Source: JAVBNO01 sp031551485
Lineage (GTDB): Bacteria; Bacillota; Clostridia; Oscillospirales; Ruminococcaceae
Length of the DNA: 56,571 bases
Direction of reading: 5' to 3'
NCBI GenBank assembly: GCA_031551485.1
Contig: JAVBNO010000048.1
Span: 1 to 56,571, forward strand
The notes below the pieces were generated by a model. The model was given only the letters and a program-made list of their open reading frames with translations, searched no databases and was not told the DNA's origin. This document shows positions 1-6,927 of this stretch, in pieces (within the stretch, counting starts at the first letter, position 1; every line of letters begins with the position of its first letter). The position numbers were made by a program, and so were the translations under genes.

Positions 1-2
1 CG

Positions 3-311
3 CTTACCCCCACCGATAATGGCTGCTTTCAGGCTTTGGGTGCCGTGACAGTCACCCCCGGCCGTCGCTATGCCTTCTTGCAAATGGAAACCCCCGGCGG
101 CAAGATTACCATCTTAAAATTATCCCGCGGTTATGGTATAATAAACGAAACGGCGCTGTTGGCTGCGGTGGACGTGGTCATTTCCCCCACCGGCGAAGTC
201 CGCCCCGTCTCCGGTCGCCTCACTTCTGTCACCACCCTTGGCGATATCTCTCGTCTTCGCATTCCCCTTTCCGCAGAAGCCGAACCCCCGTCTGCCAAAA
301 GTCCGGGGTGA
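3..311 (+). CDS. C-terminal fragment of an unidentified protein
   Basis: The reading frame is open from base 3 to a TGA at 309-311, so this is probably the end of a gene whose start lies outside the window. About 102 residues are visible, with no motif I recognise. The tail is rich in Pro, Ser and Ala and looks disordered. A TTG at 36 could serve as an internal start but has no ribosome-binding site. It directly precedes the PH-domain gene and may share its operon. Confidence 0.5.
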   Translation, partial: LTPTDNGCFQALGAVTVTPGRRYAFLQMETPGGKITILKLSRGYGIINETALLAAVDVVISPTGEVRPVSGRLTSVTTLGDISRLRIPLSAEAEPPSAKSPG

Positions 312-328
312 ATGAAAGGGTGCTGGTT

Positions 329-1012
329 ATGGAAACAGTGCAGTGCATCAATCAGGCCGCCTTCGATATGCTTTCGCCAAAGCTTCGGAAGGGGGAGACC
401 ATTCTCTGGTGCGGCCAGCCCAACACCAGACGGCCCGTTGGCATGTTGCTTCTCCAATACGGCGTGTCGCTCCTTTTTTCTTTTACATACCTGGCCTATT
501 TTATGTATGCCTCCATTCAATATCAATTTCCTGCCATTGTTTACGTTTTTTACCTATTCATGGCCATGGTGACGCTGATGATCATCACGGGAGTGATCAG
601 GGAACTGATAGGCCGCCGCCACGTCTATTACGCCGTCACCAACCGCCGGCTGCTGGCACTGGAGAAAGGGACGAAAGGAAAAGAAAAAGGGCTTTATACC
701 GTCGACCTCCGCTGCCTTACCCAGGAAAGCTATAAGGGTCACAAAAATGGCGTGGGCACCGTTATCTTTGGTAAAAGCGCTGTCGAGTGCCGCCAAAAAA
801 GCGAAAAGCACCGCTCCAGCAGGATGATCGCCACAAATGGCCGCCTGACCTTTTTCGATATTGACAATTGGACCGATGTCTACGGCATTTATCAAACGGC
901 GCAGGCAAACTGCCTCAAAGAATTGGGGCCGCCGCCTGCGGCGCCCAAGGCATCCCAAAGGGCTGCTGGTGATACAGACAAAGCCGAAGACACCGGCGAA
1001 ACGATAGAGTAG
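329..1012 (+). CDS. Membrane protein with bacterial PH-like domain
   Basis: About 227 residues. Two hydrophobic helices lie near residues 40-60 and 68-90 (start at 329). They are followed by a basic segment and a beta-rich region beginning YAVTNRRLLAL, the typical opening strand of bacterial PH/YdbT-like domains. The C-terminus is a charged, Pro/Ala-rich tail. The ATG at 329 is preferred because GAAAGGG sits about 8 bases upstream; an in-frame GTG at 308 overlaps the previous stop but lacks a good site. Function is unknown; such domains usually sit on the cytoplasmic face of membrane proteins. It lies just upstream of holA. Confidence 0.65.
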   Translation: METVQCINQAAFDMLSPKLRKGETILWCGQPNTRRPVGMLLLQYGVSLLFSFTYLAYFMYASIQYQFPAIVYVFYLFMAMVTLMIITGVIRELIGRRHVYYAVTNRRLLALEKGTKGKEKGLYTVDLRCLTQESYKGHKNGVGTVIFGKSAVECRQKSEKHRSSRMIATNGRLTFFDIDNWTDVYGIYQTAQANCLKELGPPPAAPKASQRAAGDTDKAEDTGETIE

Positions 1013-1025
1013 GACGGAATCCCCA

Positions 1026-2078
1026 ATGATTTACAATGACGAAAAACAATTTGCCGCCCATATCAAAGAAAAAGCTTTCGACGGCGTCTATCTTTTGTAT
1101 GGCAGCGAAAACTACTTAATTGAACTTTACCGGGACAAAATTGCCGCTGGTGTCGGGGGCGGCAATTTTGCCGACTTCAACCTCCAAACCTTCTCCGGCA
1201 AAACCGGCCTGGATATAGACGCCCTGGCCGATGCCGTCGAGGCCATCCCCCTGATGGCCGGGCAAAAATGCGTCATCGTCGACGACCTGGATCCGGACAA
1301 GCTTTCCGCCGGCGATATGGCCAAGCTGACCCAATTGTTGGAGGATCCTTCCGACACCACCGTGCTGGTGTTCACAGTGCGCACCTCCGCCTTCGATGTA
1401 CGCAAAAACGGCAAGGCGAAAAAGCTCCAAACCCTTGTGAACCAAAAGGGGAAAAGGGGCCATGTGGTGGAGTTGGGCCACCGGGAAACGGGCGATATGG
1501 TGCGTTTTATCCGGGCCATGGCCAACCGCGGTGGCTGCGATATACCCCCCGACCTCTGCCGTGCCCTAATGGAGCGCTGCGGAGTCGACATGCTCACCCT
1601 TAAATCGGAAATCGAAAAAATCTGCGCCTATGCAGGCGGAGAAGGGAACATCACCGCCGCCCACATTCAGGCGGTCACCCAACCCCAGGTGGATGCCGGC
1701 ATTTTCGACCTCTCCAAAGCGGTCATGCAAAAAGACCACGCCAAAGCCATGGCCATTATCAGCGACCTCATTTTTCTGCGCAACACCCCCATTTCCATTC
1801 TCTCCGCGCTCTCTTTTGCTTTTGTGGATATTTACCGGGCCAAAATTGCCACCGCCCGCCGCATACCCGAATCCGCCGCCATCCAGCGTTTCGGGTACTA
1901 TGGCCGGGATTACCGCTATAAAGCGGCTTTGCGCCAAAGCGCCGGATTCCAGGTGCCTTATCTGCGCAAAGCCCTGCGCCTTTTGGCCGAAAGCGATACG
2001 ACCTTTAAAAGCGCCCGCAGTGACGAGCGGGCCCTTTTGGAAACCACCGTTACAAAGCTCTTCTTAATGAACCGCTAA
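1026..2078 (+). CDS. holA: DNA polymerase III subunit delta
   Basis: 350 residues, normal for HolA, the clamp-loader delta subunit that opens the beta sliding clamp during DNA replication. The sequence shows the family pattern: an N-terminal domain beginning YLLYGSENYLIELYRDKI, degenerate AAA+ signals without a true Walker A, a central region CGVDMLTLKSEIEKICAYAG, and a C-terminal helical collar ending LLETTVTKLFLM. It follows the PH-domain gene by 13 bases, with AGGACGGA before the ATG, and precedes rnmV by 27 bases, a common Firmicutes housekeeping neighbourhood. Identification is by sequence pattern, not by search. Confidence 0.93.
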   Translation: MIYNDEKQFAAHIKEKAFDGVYLLYGSENYLIELYRDKIAAGVGGGNFADFNLQTFSGKTGLDIDALADAVEAIPLMAGQKCVIVDDLDPDKLSAGDMAKLTQLLEDPSDTTVLVFTVRTSAFDVRKNGKAKKLQTLVNQKGKRGHVVELGHRETGDMVRFIRAMANRGGCDIPPDLCRALMERCGVDMLTLKSEIEKICAYAGGEGNITAAHIQAVTQPQVDAGIFDLSKAVMQKDHAKAMAIISDLIFLRNTPISILSALSFAFVDIYRAKIATARRIPESAAIQRFGYYGRDYRYKAALRQSAGFQVPYLRKALRLLAESDTTFKSARSDERALLETTVTKLFLMNR

Positions 2079-2105
2079 CCCATTCCAACGCTGGAGGAAA
2101 TGCCC

Positions 2106-2738
2106 GTGATCAAGCTAAGGCAAACCATTGTGGTGGAGGGCCGCTACGATAAATCCAAACTGGCCACCCTCTTTGACGCCAACATCATTGAAACGGGCGG
2201 CTTTGTCATTTTTAAAGATGCCGAAAAACTCGCGCTGCTGCGCCGTCTGGCCGCCCAATCCGGTGTCATTCTCCTTACCGATTCCGACGCCGCCGGTTTT
2301 CGCATCCGCGCCTTTCTTAGCGGCGCGCTGCCCAAAGAGCAAATCACCCATGTCTATATCCCCGATGTCTACGGCAAAGAACGCCGGAAAGAACGCCCGT
2401 CTGCCGAGGGCAAATTGGGGGTGGAGGGCGTGGACAAAGACCGTATCCTCCAAGCCTTTCGTTTGGCGGGTGTGCCCCTGGATGGGGACCCGCCGCAACC
2501 AAAGGCTTCCGGCGCCAAAGATGACGCCCCCATTACTGCCGCCGATTTGTACGCAGACGGCTTGACAGGCGGCCCCGATGCCGCCACCCGTCGCCGCAGG
2601 CTCCAGTCTTTGCTGGGTTTGCCCGCCCGCCTCTCCACGGCGGCCCTCCTCCAAATTCTCAACCGGCTCTATACCCGCCGCCATTACCGCGAAACCCTTC
2701 TGCTTCTGTCTGGGGAATTCGGTGACGAATCCCAATAA
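2106..2738 (+). CDS. rnmV: Ribonuclease M5 (5S rRNA maturation)
   Basis: A Toprim-domain nuclease that trims 5S rRNA precursors in Firmicutes. The Toprim glutamate motif is in VVEGRYDK near the N-terminus and the DxD motif is in LLTDSDAAGFRIR around residue 60; both are intact. The C-terminal DUF4093-like part ends in a helical segment (LLGLPARLSTAALLQILNRL). The GTG at 2106 is chosen because GGAGG at 2093-2097 is 8 bases upstream and the protein then begins MIKLRQTIVVEGR, as in relatives; the in-frame ATG at 2100 is only 2 bases from the site. Confidence 0.9.
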   Translation: MIKLRQTIVVEGRYDKSKLATLFDANIIETGGFVIFKDAEKLALLRRLAAQSGVILLTDSDAAGFRIRAFLSGALPKEQITHVYIPDVYGKERRKERPSAEGKLGVEGVDKDRILQAFRLAGVPLDGDPPQPKASGAKDDAPITAADLYADGLTGGPDAATRRRRLQSLLGLPARLSTAALLQILNRLYTRRHYRETLLLLSGEFGDESQ

Positions 2739-2787
2739 GGGCCACGGCGGCCTCAATTTCATTTCAATATCAAAAGGGGGTGAAACC

Positions 2788-4113
2788 GTGCATCTGTACA
2801 GCCTGGCGTTTCTCTGTCTGGGCCTGCCGCTTTGTCTGGGGCTGTACCGGATCACGCCCCCCCGTTTCCGCATGGCCCTTTTGCTTACCCTTTCCCTGGT
2901 GTTTTACGCCGCGCTCGAGCCGCTGTCCTTTCCCATCATGCTGGGCAGTCTGCTCATTGACTATGCCGCTTCCTATTCGATCCATCGCCACGCCGACAAT
3001 GCCAAAATCCGTCGCTGGATCATGTGGGCCCTATCCGCCAAAGCTGTCGGAATTCTGGTAATCGCCTCTGTGCTAAGCCAACTTTACGGCATCGGCATTC
3101 CCCTTGGCCTCTTTATCTACACCCTTTCCTCGCTGGGATATGTCGTCGACGTTTACCGGGCCGAAGCCCCTTTTCAGCGCGATATCATCCGCTTTGGGGT
3201 TTTCAGCTGCTTTTTCGGCAAGCTGTACGCCGGCCCAATGGTGGATTACACGGTCATGAACGATCAGATGGATCACCCGGAGTACACACTGCAAAATACC
3301 GGCCAGGGCTTGCGCGTTTTCATTCTCGGCTTTGCGAAAAAAGTGGTTCTGGCCGACGGCATTGCCGTTGTCTCCGCGTCCTTGGCCGCGTTGCCCCTGA
3401 CAAGCCACACCCTCGTTTCCGCTTGGCTGATGGTGTTCTGCTCCCTCTTTTCCATCTATTTTCTGCTTTCGTCCTACAGCGACATGGCCCAGGGTTTGGG
3501 CCTGCTGTTTGGGTTTAAGTTTCCCCGCAACTTTTACTTTCCCCTCCAATCCCCCTCCATCACCGATTTTTTCGACCGGTTTAATATGACCGTTCACCGC
3601 TTCATCCGTCGCTATGTCTACCGCTCCTTGGGCGAAGATTCCAATACCCGCGCCTCCGCCATCCTCAACATTATGCTCATGAATATGCTGTTGGGCTTGT
3701 GGTATGGTCTGGAGCTCAACAAACTGTTGTGGGGCATTTTCCTCGGTGTTTTTATGACGCTGGAGCTTTTCTACCATAAGCAATTTGCCGCCATTCCGCC
3801 TTTTTTTTCGCGGATTTACTCCTTTGCGGTCATCCTCGTCTCCTTTGCCATTTTCGTGGGCCATTCGCCCGCCCAAAGCATTGCCTATCTGGGGCTGATG
3901 TTCGGCCTAAGCGGTCGTCCGGTTGTGGATATGTGGGCCCTCAACCTGATCAGTACCAACTATCTGCTCATTATTATTTGCTTTATCTGCTCCACCAGCA
4001 TCTTCGACCTACTGGGCCGCTATCTGGACAAACGGATGCATAAAACATCCCAAATCGCCATGACCGCCGCCACACTGGCGGCGTTGGCGCTGGCGTTGGC
4101 ATTCAGCTTGTAA
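2788..4113 (+). CDS. MBOAT-family membrane protein lacking both conserved histidines
   Basis: A polytopic membrane protein of 441 residues aligning with AlgI/DltB-type O-acyltransferases, which move acyl groups across the membrane to an exported polymer. The block SSYSDMAQGLGLLFGFKFPRN (residues 228-248) and the following SITDFF are classic. The family motif RRWHIS here reads DRFNMT (263-268), so the His is Asn266, and GLWHG reads GLWYG, so the catalytic His is Tyr306. GTG at 2788 follows AAGGGGG by about 7 bases. It is 23 bases from the DHHW-like gene that normally partners such enzymes. Fold confident; enzyme activity doubtful. Confidence 0.82.
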   Translation: MHLYSLAFLCLGLPLCLGLYRITPPRFRMALLLTLSLVFYAALEPLSFPIMLGSLLIDYAASYSIHRHADNAKIRRWIMWALSAKAVGILVIASVLSQLYGIGIPLGLFIYTLSSLGYVVDVYRAEAPFQRDIIRFGVFSCFFGKLYAGPMVDYTVMNDQMDHPEYTLQNTGQGLRVFILGFAKKVVLADGIAVVSASLAALPLTSHTLVSAWLMVFCSLFSIYFLLSSYSDMAQGLGLLFGFKFPRNFYFPLQSPSITDFFDRFNMTVHRFIRRYVYRSLGEDSNTRASAILNIMLMNMLLGLWYGLELNKLLWGIFLGVFMTLELFYHKQFAAIPPFFSRIYSFAVILVSFAIFVGHSPAQSIAYLGLMFGLSGRPVVDMWALNLISTNYLLIIICFICSTSIFDLLGRYLDKRMHKTSQIAMTAATLAALALALAFSL

Positions 4114-4136
4114 ATACAGCAAAAGAGGTGAAAAGC

Positions 4137-5252
4137 ATGAAGCCGGGCAAGCTGGTTTCCCTATTTCTCATTTGCGTCATTCTTTCATTGCCGCTGGTGC
4201 TGCTTTTCCATGCGCCCGTCCAGACCGGTGCCGGCGAAGCCAGAACCCCCAACAAGGGTTTGGCCGCTGTCGTCGACCGCTGGATTGTTTCCAGCCTGCC
4301 CTACACCCACGAGCTGCGTCAAGGCGTGCTGCGGCTGCGCATGGCGGGCGGCCAGGTGGAGTTCGACAATATATATTATACGGGCGACAGCCTGATGAAA
4401 GATTTTCGTCCTACAACCAATGGGGCATTACAAACGGAAAATACGCAGCAAATTCAGCAGTTTGTCAGCACGAATAAAGTGCCCACCTATTTGGCCATTT
4501 TGCCCACCGCCTGTGTGGTCAACCAAAAAAAACTGCCACAGTTCACTGCCGACATGCTCTATAATCAACCCGGCTACATCAAAGAAGTGTACCGCAGTCT
4601 GGCGGGCAATGTCAGCACCATCGACGTCTATCCGGCCCTCTTTGGCGCCAGCGCCGATTGCCTCTATTACCGCACCGAGGATAATCTGAACGCCTATGGT
4701 GGCTATGTGGTTTACCGCGCCATGGCACAGCGCCTGGGGCTTGACCCAAAAGGGCGCGAACAATTCGAAATGGAAGATGTGGCCCACGATTTCCGCGGCG
4801 ATCTGGCTGCCCGTTGGCAATATGAATACACCGGCAAAGATATCCTCACCCTTTATCACTATGTTGGATCCCCCCGGCGCTATCTGGTCACCCATCCCGA
4901 CGGCGAACCCAGAATCTATAATACACTTTATCCCACCCAAATGCTGTCCCTGTCCCATCCCACCAATGTCTATCTCGGCGGGCTCGACCGTCTGACCATC
5001 GATGCCGAGGGCGGCGGCCCCCAACTGGAACTGTTGGTGTTCGGCGATAAAACGGCCCTGAGTTACCTGCCTTTTTTGGCCGCCCACTATCGCCGCATCC
5101 AGTTTGTCGACCTGGCCCAAATGACCCCCCAGGACATATACGCGCTCGACATCAATCGGTTTGATCAGGTCCTGTTTGCCTACAGCATTGAAACCTATAT
5201 GAATACGGACATTCCCGCCCTCTGCCGCTACACAAACGCGGCGGAACTTTAA
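4137..5252 (+). CDS. DHHW/AlgX-like exported protein with degenerate catalytic motifs
   Basis: 371 residues, with an N-terminal membrane anchor or signal (about residues 5-27) and then an extracytoplasmic domain. The layout resembles DHHW-family proteins that partner MBOATs in polymer O-acetylation: a TGDS-like block near residue 83, a segment where TDHHWT is expected that reads TEDNLN (180-185), and a C-terminal block where a DS nucleophile pair is expected that reads GDK (303-305). ATG 4137 is preferred over GTG 4128 because AAAGAGGTG lies at a normal distance. Both putative partners have lost key residues together. Family assignment is by layout and neighbour, so moderate. Confidence 0.65.
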   Translation: MKPGKLVSLFLICVILSLPLVLLFHAPVQTGAGEARTPNKGLAAVVDRWIVSSLPYTHELRQGVLRLRMAGGQVEFDNIYYTGDSLMKDFRPTTNGALQTENTQQIQQFVSTNKVPTYLAILPTACVVNQKKLPQFTADMLYNQPGYIKEVYRSLAGNVSTIDVYPALFGASADCLYYRTEDNLNAYGGYVVYRAMAQRLGLDPKGREQFEMEDVAHDFRGDLAARWQYEYTGKDILTLYHYVGSPRRYLVTHPDGEPRIYNTLYPTQMLSLSHPTNVYLGGLDRLTIDAEGGGPQLELLVFGDKTALSYLPFLAAHYRRIQFVDLAQMTPQDIYALDINRFDQVLFAYSIETYMNTDIPALCRYTNAAEL

Positions 5253-5304
5253 AAAAGGCGGGGCAGGGAAGAAGCCATCTGTTCCCGTTTCGTGCCACCA
5301 AAGC

Positions 5305-5505
5305 TGTTTCCCCAAGAACCAGGCGCTTCCTGTGCACCTATGCCCTCGCCCTAAGGATGGGGTTGGGGGAAACCATGTGGGTTCCCCAAGAAATGTTTTT
5401 GCATACTTTTTGCGCCAAAAAGTATGAGCCCGCCGCAGCCGGAGCGACAGACTATATGCCTGCCGGAGCGTCTGTACCTCTGCTTTATTTTGATATTTAT
5501 TTCGC
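5305..5505. repeat. Structured intergenic repeat, copy 1
   Basis: First copy of a repeat found five times in the window. Recognisable order: CGTTTCCTGTGCACC-like start, CCCTCGCCCTAAGGATGGGG, a GGGGAAACCA/TGGTTTCCCC-type hairpin (imperfect here), a perfect 25-base palindrome at 5402-5426 (stem CATACTTTTTG, loop CGC), a degenerate GTCGC/GCGAC element, then GCCGGAGCG and a TTTTGATAT tail. Confidence 0.8.
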
Positions 5506-5547
5506 TACCAAACTTTTTTCTCTTCATCACCCTTCGCACCCGAATAC

Positions 5548-5760
5548 AGACCCAAAACCGTTTTCCCCATAGGCCGGGCGTTTCCTGCGCACCTATGCCC
5601 TCGCCCTAAGGATGGGGTTGGGGGAAACCATGTGGGTTCCCCGAAAAATGTTTTTGCATACTTTTTGCGCCAAAAAGTATGGGCCCGTCGCGGCTTAAGC
5701 GACAAACTACCTCCTTGCCGGAGCGGCTGCACGTCTGCTCCACTTTGATATTGACATCAG
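5548..5760. repeat. Structured intergenic repeat, copy 2
   Basis: Second copy, beginning AGACCCAAAACCG. The 25-base palindrome is at 5657-5681 and is identical to copy 1. The GTCGC...GCGAC stem is intact here, followed by GCCGGAGCGGCTGCACGTCTG and a TTTGATATTGACATCA tail. Confidence 0.82.
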
Positions 5761-5782
5761 TACCCTCCTTTTTTCTCCACGC

Positions 5783-5872
5783 CTTGCGCCAAAAAGGTTG
5801 AGCCGGTCGCGGCTTAAGCGACAGGCTGCATGCTTGCCGGAGCGGCTGTACGTCTGCTTTACATTAGTGTCA
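5783..5872. repeat. Structured intergenic repeat, partial copy
   Basis: Only the right half of the repeat is present, starting inside the central palindrome (GCGCCAAAAAGG) and running through the GTCGC/GCGAC stem, GCCGGAGCGGCTG and the ATTAGTGTCAATG tail. It follows copy 2 directly in the same orientation. Confidence 0.7.
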
Positions 5873-5905
5873 ATGTTTCTTTTCATCGTATAAGTGCTGC
5901 TGAAC

Positions 5906-5922
5906 CCCGCGTCTGACGCGGG
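5906..5922. other. GC-rich hairpin at the right edge of the repeat array
   Basis: CCCGCGT pairs with ACGCGGG around a 3-base loop and is followed by ATTTT. A closely similar hairpin closes the second array (16976-17001), also just before a gene-specific terminator of a minus-strand gene. It could act as a plus-strand terminator or belong to the repeat module. Confidence 0.55.
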
Positions 5923-5940
5923 ATTTTCCTATCAAACAAA

Positions 5941-5974
5941 AAAAGCTGCGGTGCCTTTCGGCGCCGCAGCTTTT
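5941..5974 (-). terminator. Intrinsic terminator of the AllA-like gene
   Basis: A long stem, GCTGCGG..GCC with GGC..CCGCAGC, is flanked by A and T tracts, so it can stop transcription in both directions. It lies 12 bases beyond the stop of the minus-strand AllA-like gene. Confidence 0.8.
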
Positions 5975-5986
5975 CATATCCTGTGC

Positions 5987-6484
5987 TTACAGCACAATTT
6001 CAAAGCAATCTTTTTCCGCAAAATTCTCAAGGAAAAAGTCGTTAACATAAGTGCGCTCGGGCAATACGATCAATGCGTGCAGAACACTCTCGCTTTTGGG
6101 CAACGGGCACAAATGCCACACGCCGGGATAAAGGGTGACAATCGTGCCCTTGGGCACAATAAACACCTTTGTTTTTTCAGGCACAGGGTCGGTGCCGCCA
6201 GCCGGGGCCACATGCAAAATCATATCGTCGTTCACAGGCATAATGGCTTCACAGGTCTTGTTGTGATATTCTGCGCAGGTGATGACCATCTTGTCCGGCC
6301 GCTTCACAACGATAGGCGAAAAGCCCACAGGCAGCTTGCCCTCATAAAAATAACGGGAATTTTCACGGTAAAAACTGTGGATCTCCCCATGAAGCGCCTC
6401 ACCTTTCGGCTCCATCACCGATGCAAAACAACCAAAAGGCGCAAAATCTTCCAATGTAAGGGGTTGGGCTTTAATCTGTCTCAT
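5987..6484 (-). CDS. Ureidoglycolate lyase (AllA)-like cupin protein
   Basis: 165 residues from the ATG at 6484, which has AGAAAGG upstream; this length fits the AllA family, which splits ureidoglycolate into glyoxylate and urea. Matching blocks are LTLEDFAPFGCF at the N-terminus, CEAIMPVNDDMILHVAP in the middle and a cupin-like YPGVWHLCPLP near residue 130. Longer starts upstream would run into the promoter region. It is divergent from the FGGY kinase operon, with no other purine or allantoin genes nearby, so the true substrate may be another alpha-hydroxy acid. Family call fairly sure, substrate not. Confidence 0.7.
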   Translation of the reverse strand: MRQIKAQPLTLEDFAPFGCFASVMEPKGEALHGEIHSFYRENSRYFYEGKLPVGFSPIVVKRPDKMVITCAEYHNKTCEAIMPVNDDMILHVAPAGGTDPVPEKTKVFIVPKGTIVTLYPGVWHLCPLPKSESVLHALIVLPERTYVNDFFLENFAEKDCFEIVL

Positions 6485-6526
6485 ATCGTCACAACCTTTC
6501 TGCTTTTTGTGCGGTACCTTTACCTC

Positions 6527-6555
6527 AATATAGCACAGACAGCCCCCCACCGCAA
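6527..6555 (-). promoter_or_regulatory. Promoter of the AllA-like gene
   Basis: Minus-strand TTGCGG (6555-6550) and TATATT (6532-6527) are separated by 17 bases, about 43 bases upstream of the chosen start. The -10 is good and the -35 moderate. Confidence 0.5.
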
Positions 6556-6853
6556 TGGGGAACTGCGATAAAGATAAAAGCATTTTTGAGCATTTGTAAC
6601 ACTGATGTGCCTCGGCCACATTTCTGTGGCGTGCAATCGGTTTGCAAAAAACAACAGTTCGCGCCACAAGGACATAAAATCAAATAATGTACTCTAAGCA
6701 AGGACGTAAAAATGGAGTGTTTTGCAACAAGATGACGGAATATAAGTGAATATTGCGGGAATGGTGGAATTGTATGCCGAAAACATTGCAAAACACGTCA
6801 AAAACCACTGATTATATTATCATTTGCATATAGTTGTGTAGTCTATTTGTAAC

Positions 6854-6881
6854 TTGACTTTCAGTGTCTCACCGATATAAT
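6854..6881 (+). promoter_or_regulatory. Strong sigma-A-type promoter of the FGGY kinase / ABC operon
   Basis: TTGACT (6854-6859) and a perfect TATAAT (6876-6881) are separated by 16 bases, leaving a leader of about 40 bases before the GGAGGAGG site and ATG at 6928. Confidence 0.8.
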
Positions 6882-6927
6882 TATTTCAGAGTGAAAACAC
6901 AATAAAACCCACGTTAGGAGGAGGAAA

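Larger units (their letters stand above)
5253..5986. other. Intergenic array of structured repeats between convergent genes
   Basis: This 734-base gap between the DHHW-like gene and the convergent cupin gene holds two full copies and one partial copy of a roughly 200-bp repeat, then two hairpins near its right end. Short open frames here recur with every repeat copy on both strands and lack ribosome-binding sites, so I do not call them genes. Confidence 0.8.
6485..6927. other. Divergent intergenic region with promoters both ways
   Basis: 443 bases between the AllA-like gene and the FGGY kinase. Apart from one promoter in each direction it holds AT-rich sequence and several partial GCAATCGG/TTTGCAAAA-like motifs that could be regulator sites; no gene was seen. 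Confidence 0.6.

Noticed and set aside
2578..2787. Longer MBOAT protein starting inside rnmV
   Set aside because: The extra 70 residues are an out-of-frame reading of rnmV; GTG 2788 has a good ribosome-binding site.
5357..5572. Short plus- and minus-strand frames in the repeat arrays (also near 16440-17110)
   Set aside because: They recur with each repeat copy, lack ribosome-binding sites and break up where copies differ; they are by-products of the repeat.
6525..6791. Minus-strand frame of 88 codons upstream of the AllA-like gene
   Set aside because: It overlaps the predicted promoter, has Cys-rich random composition and no ribosome-binding site.
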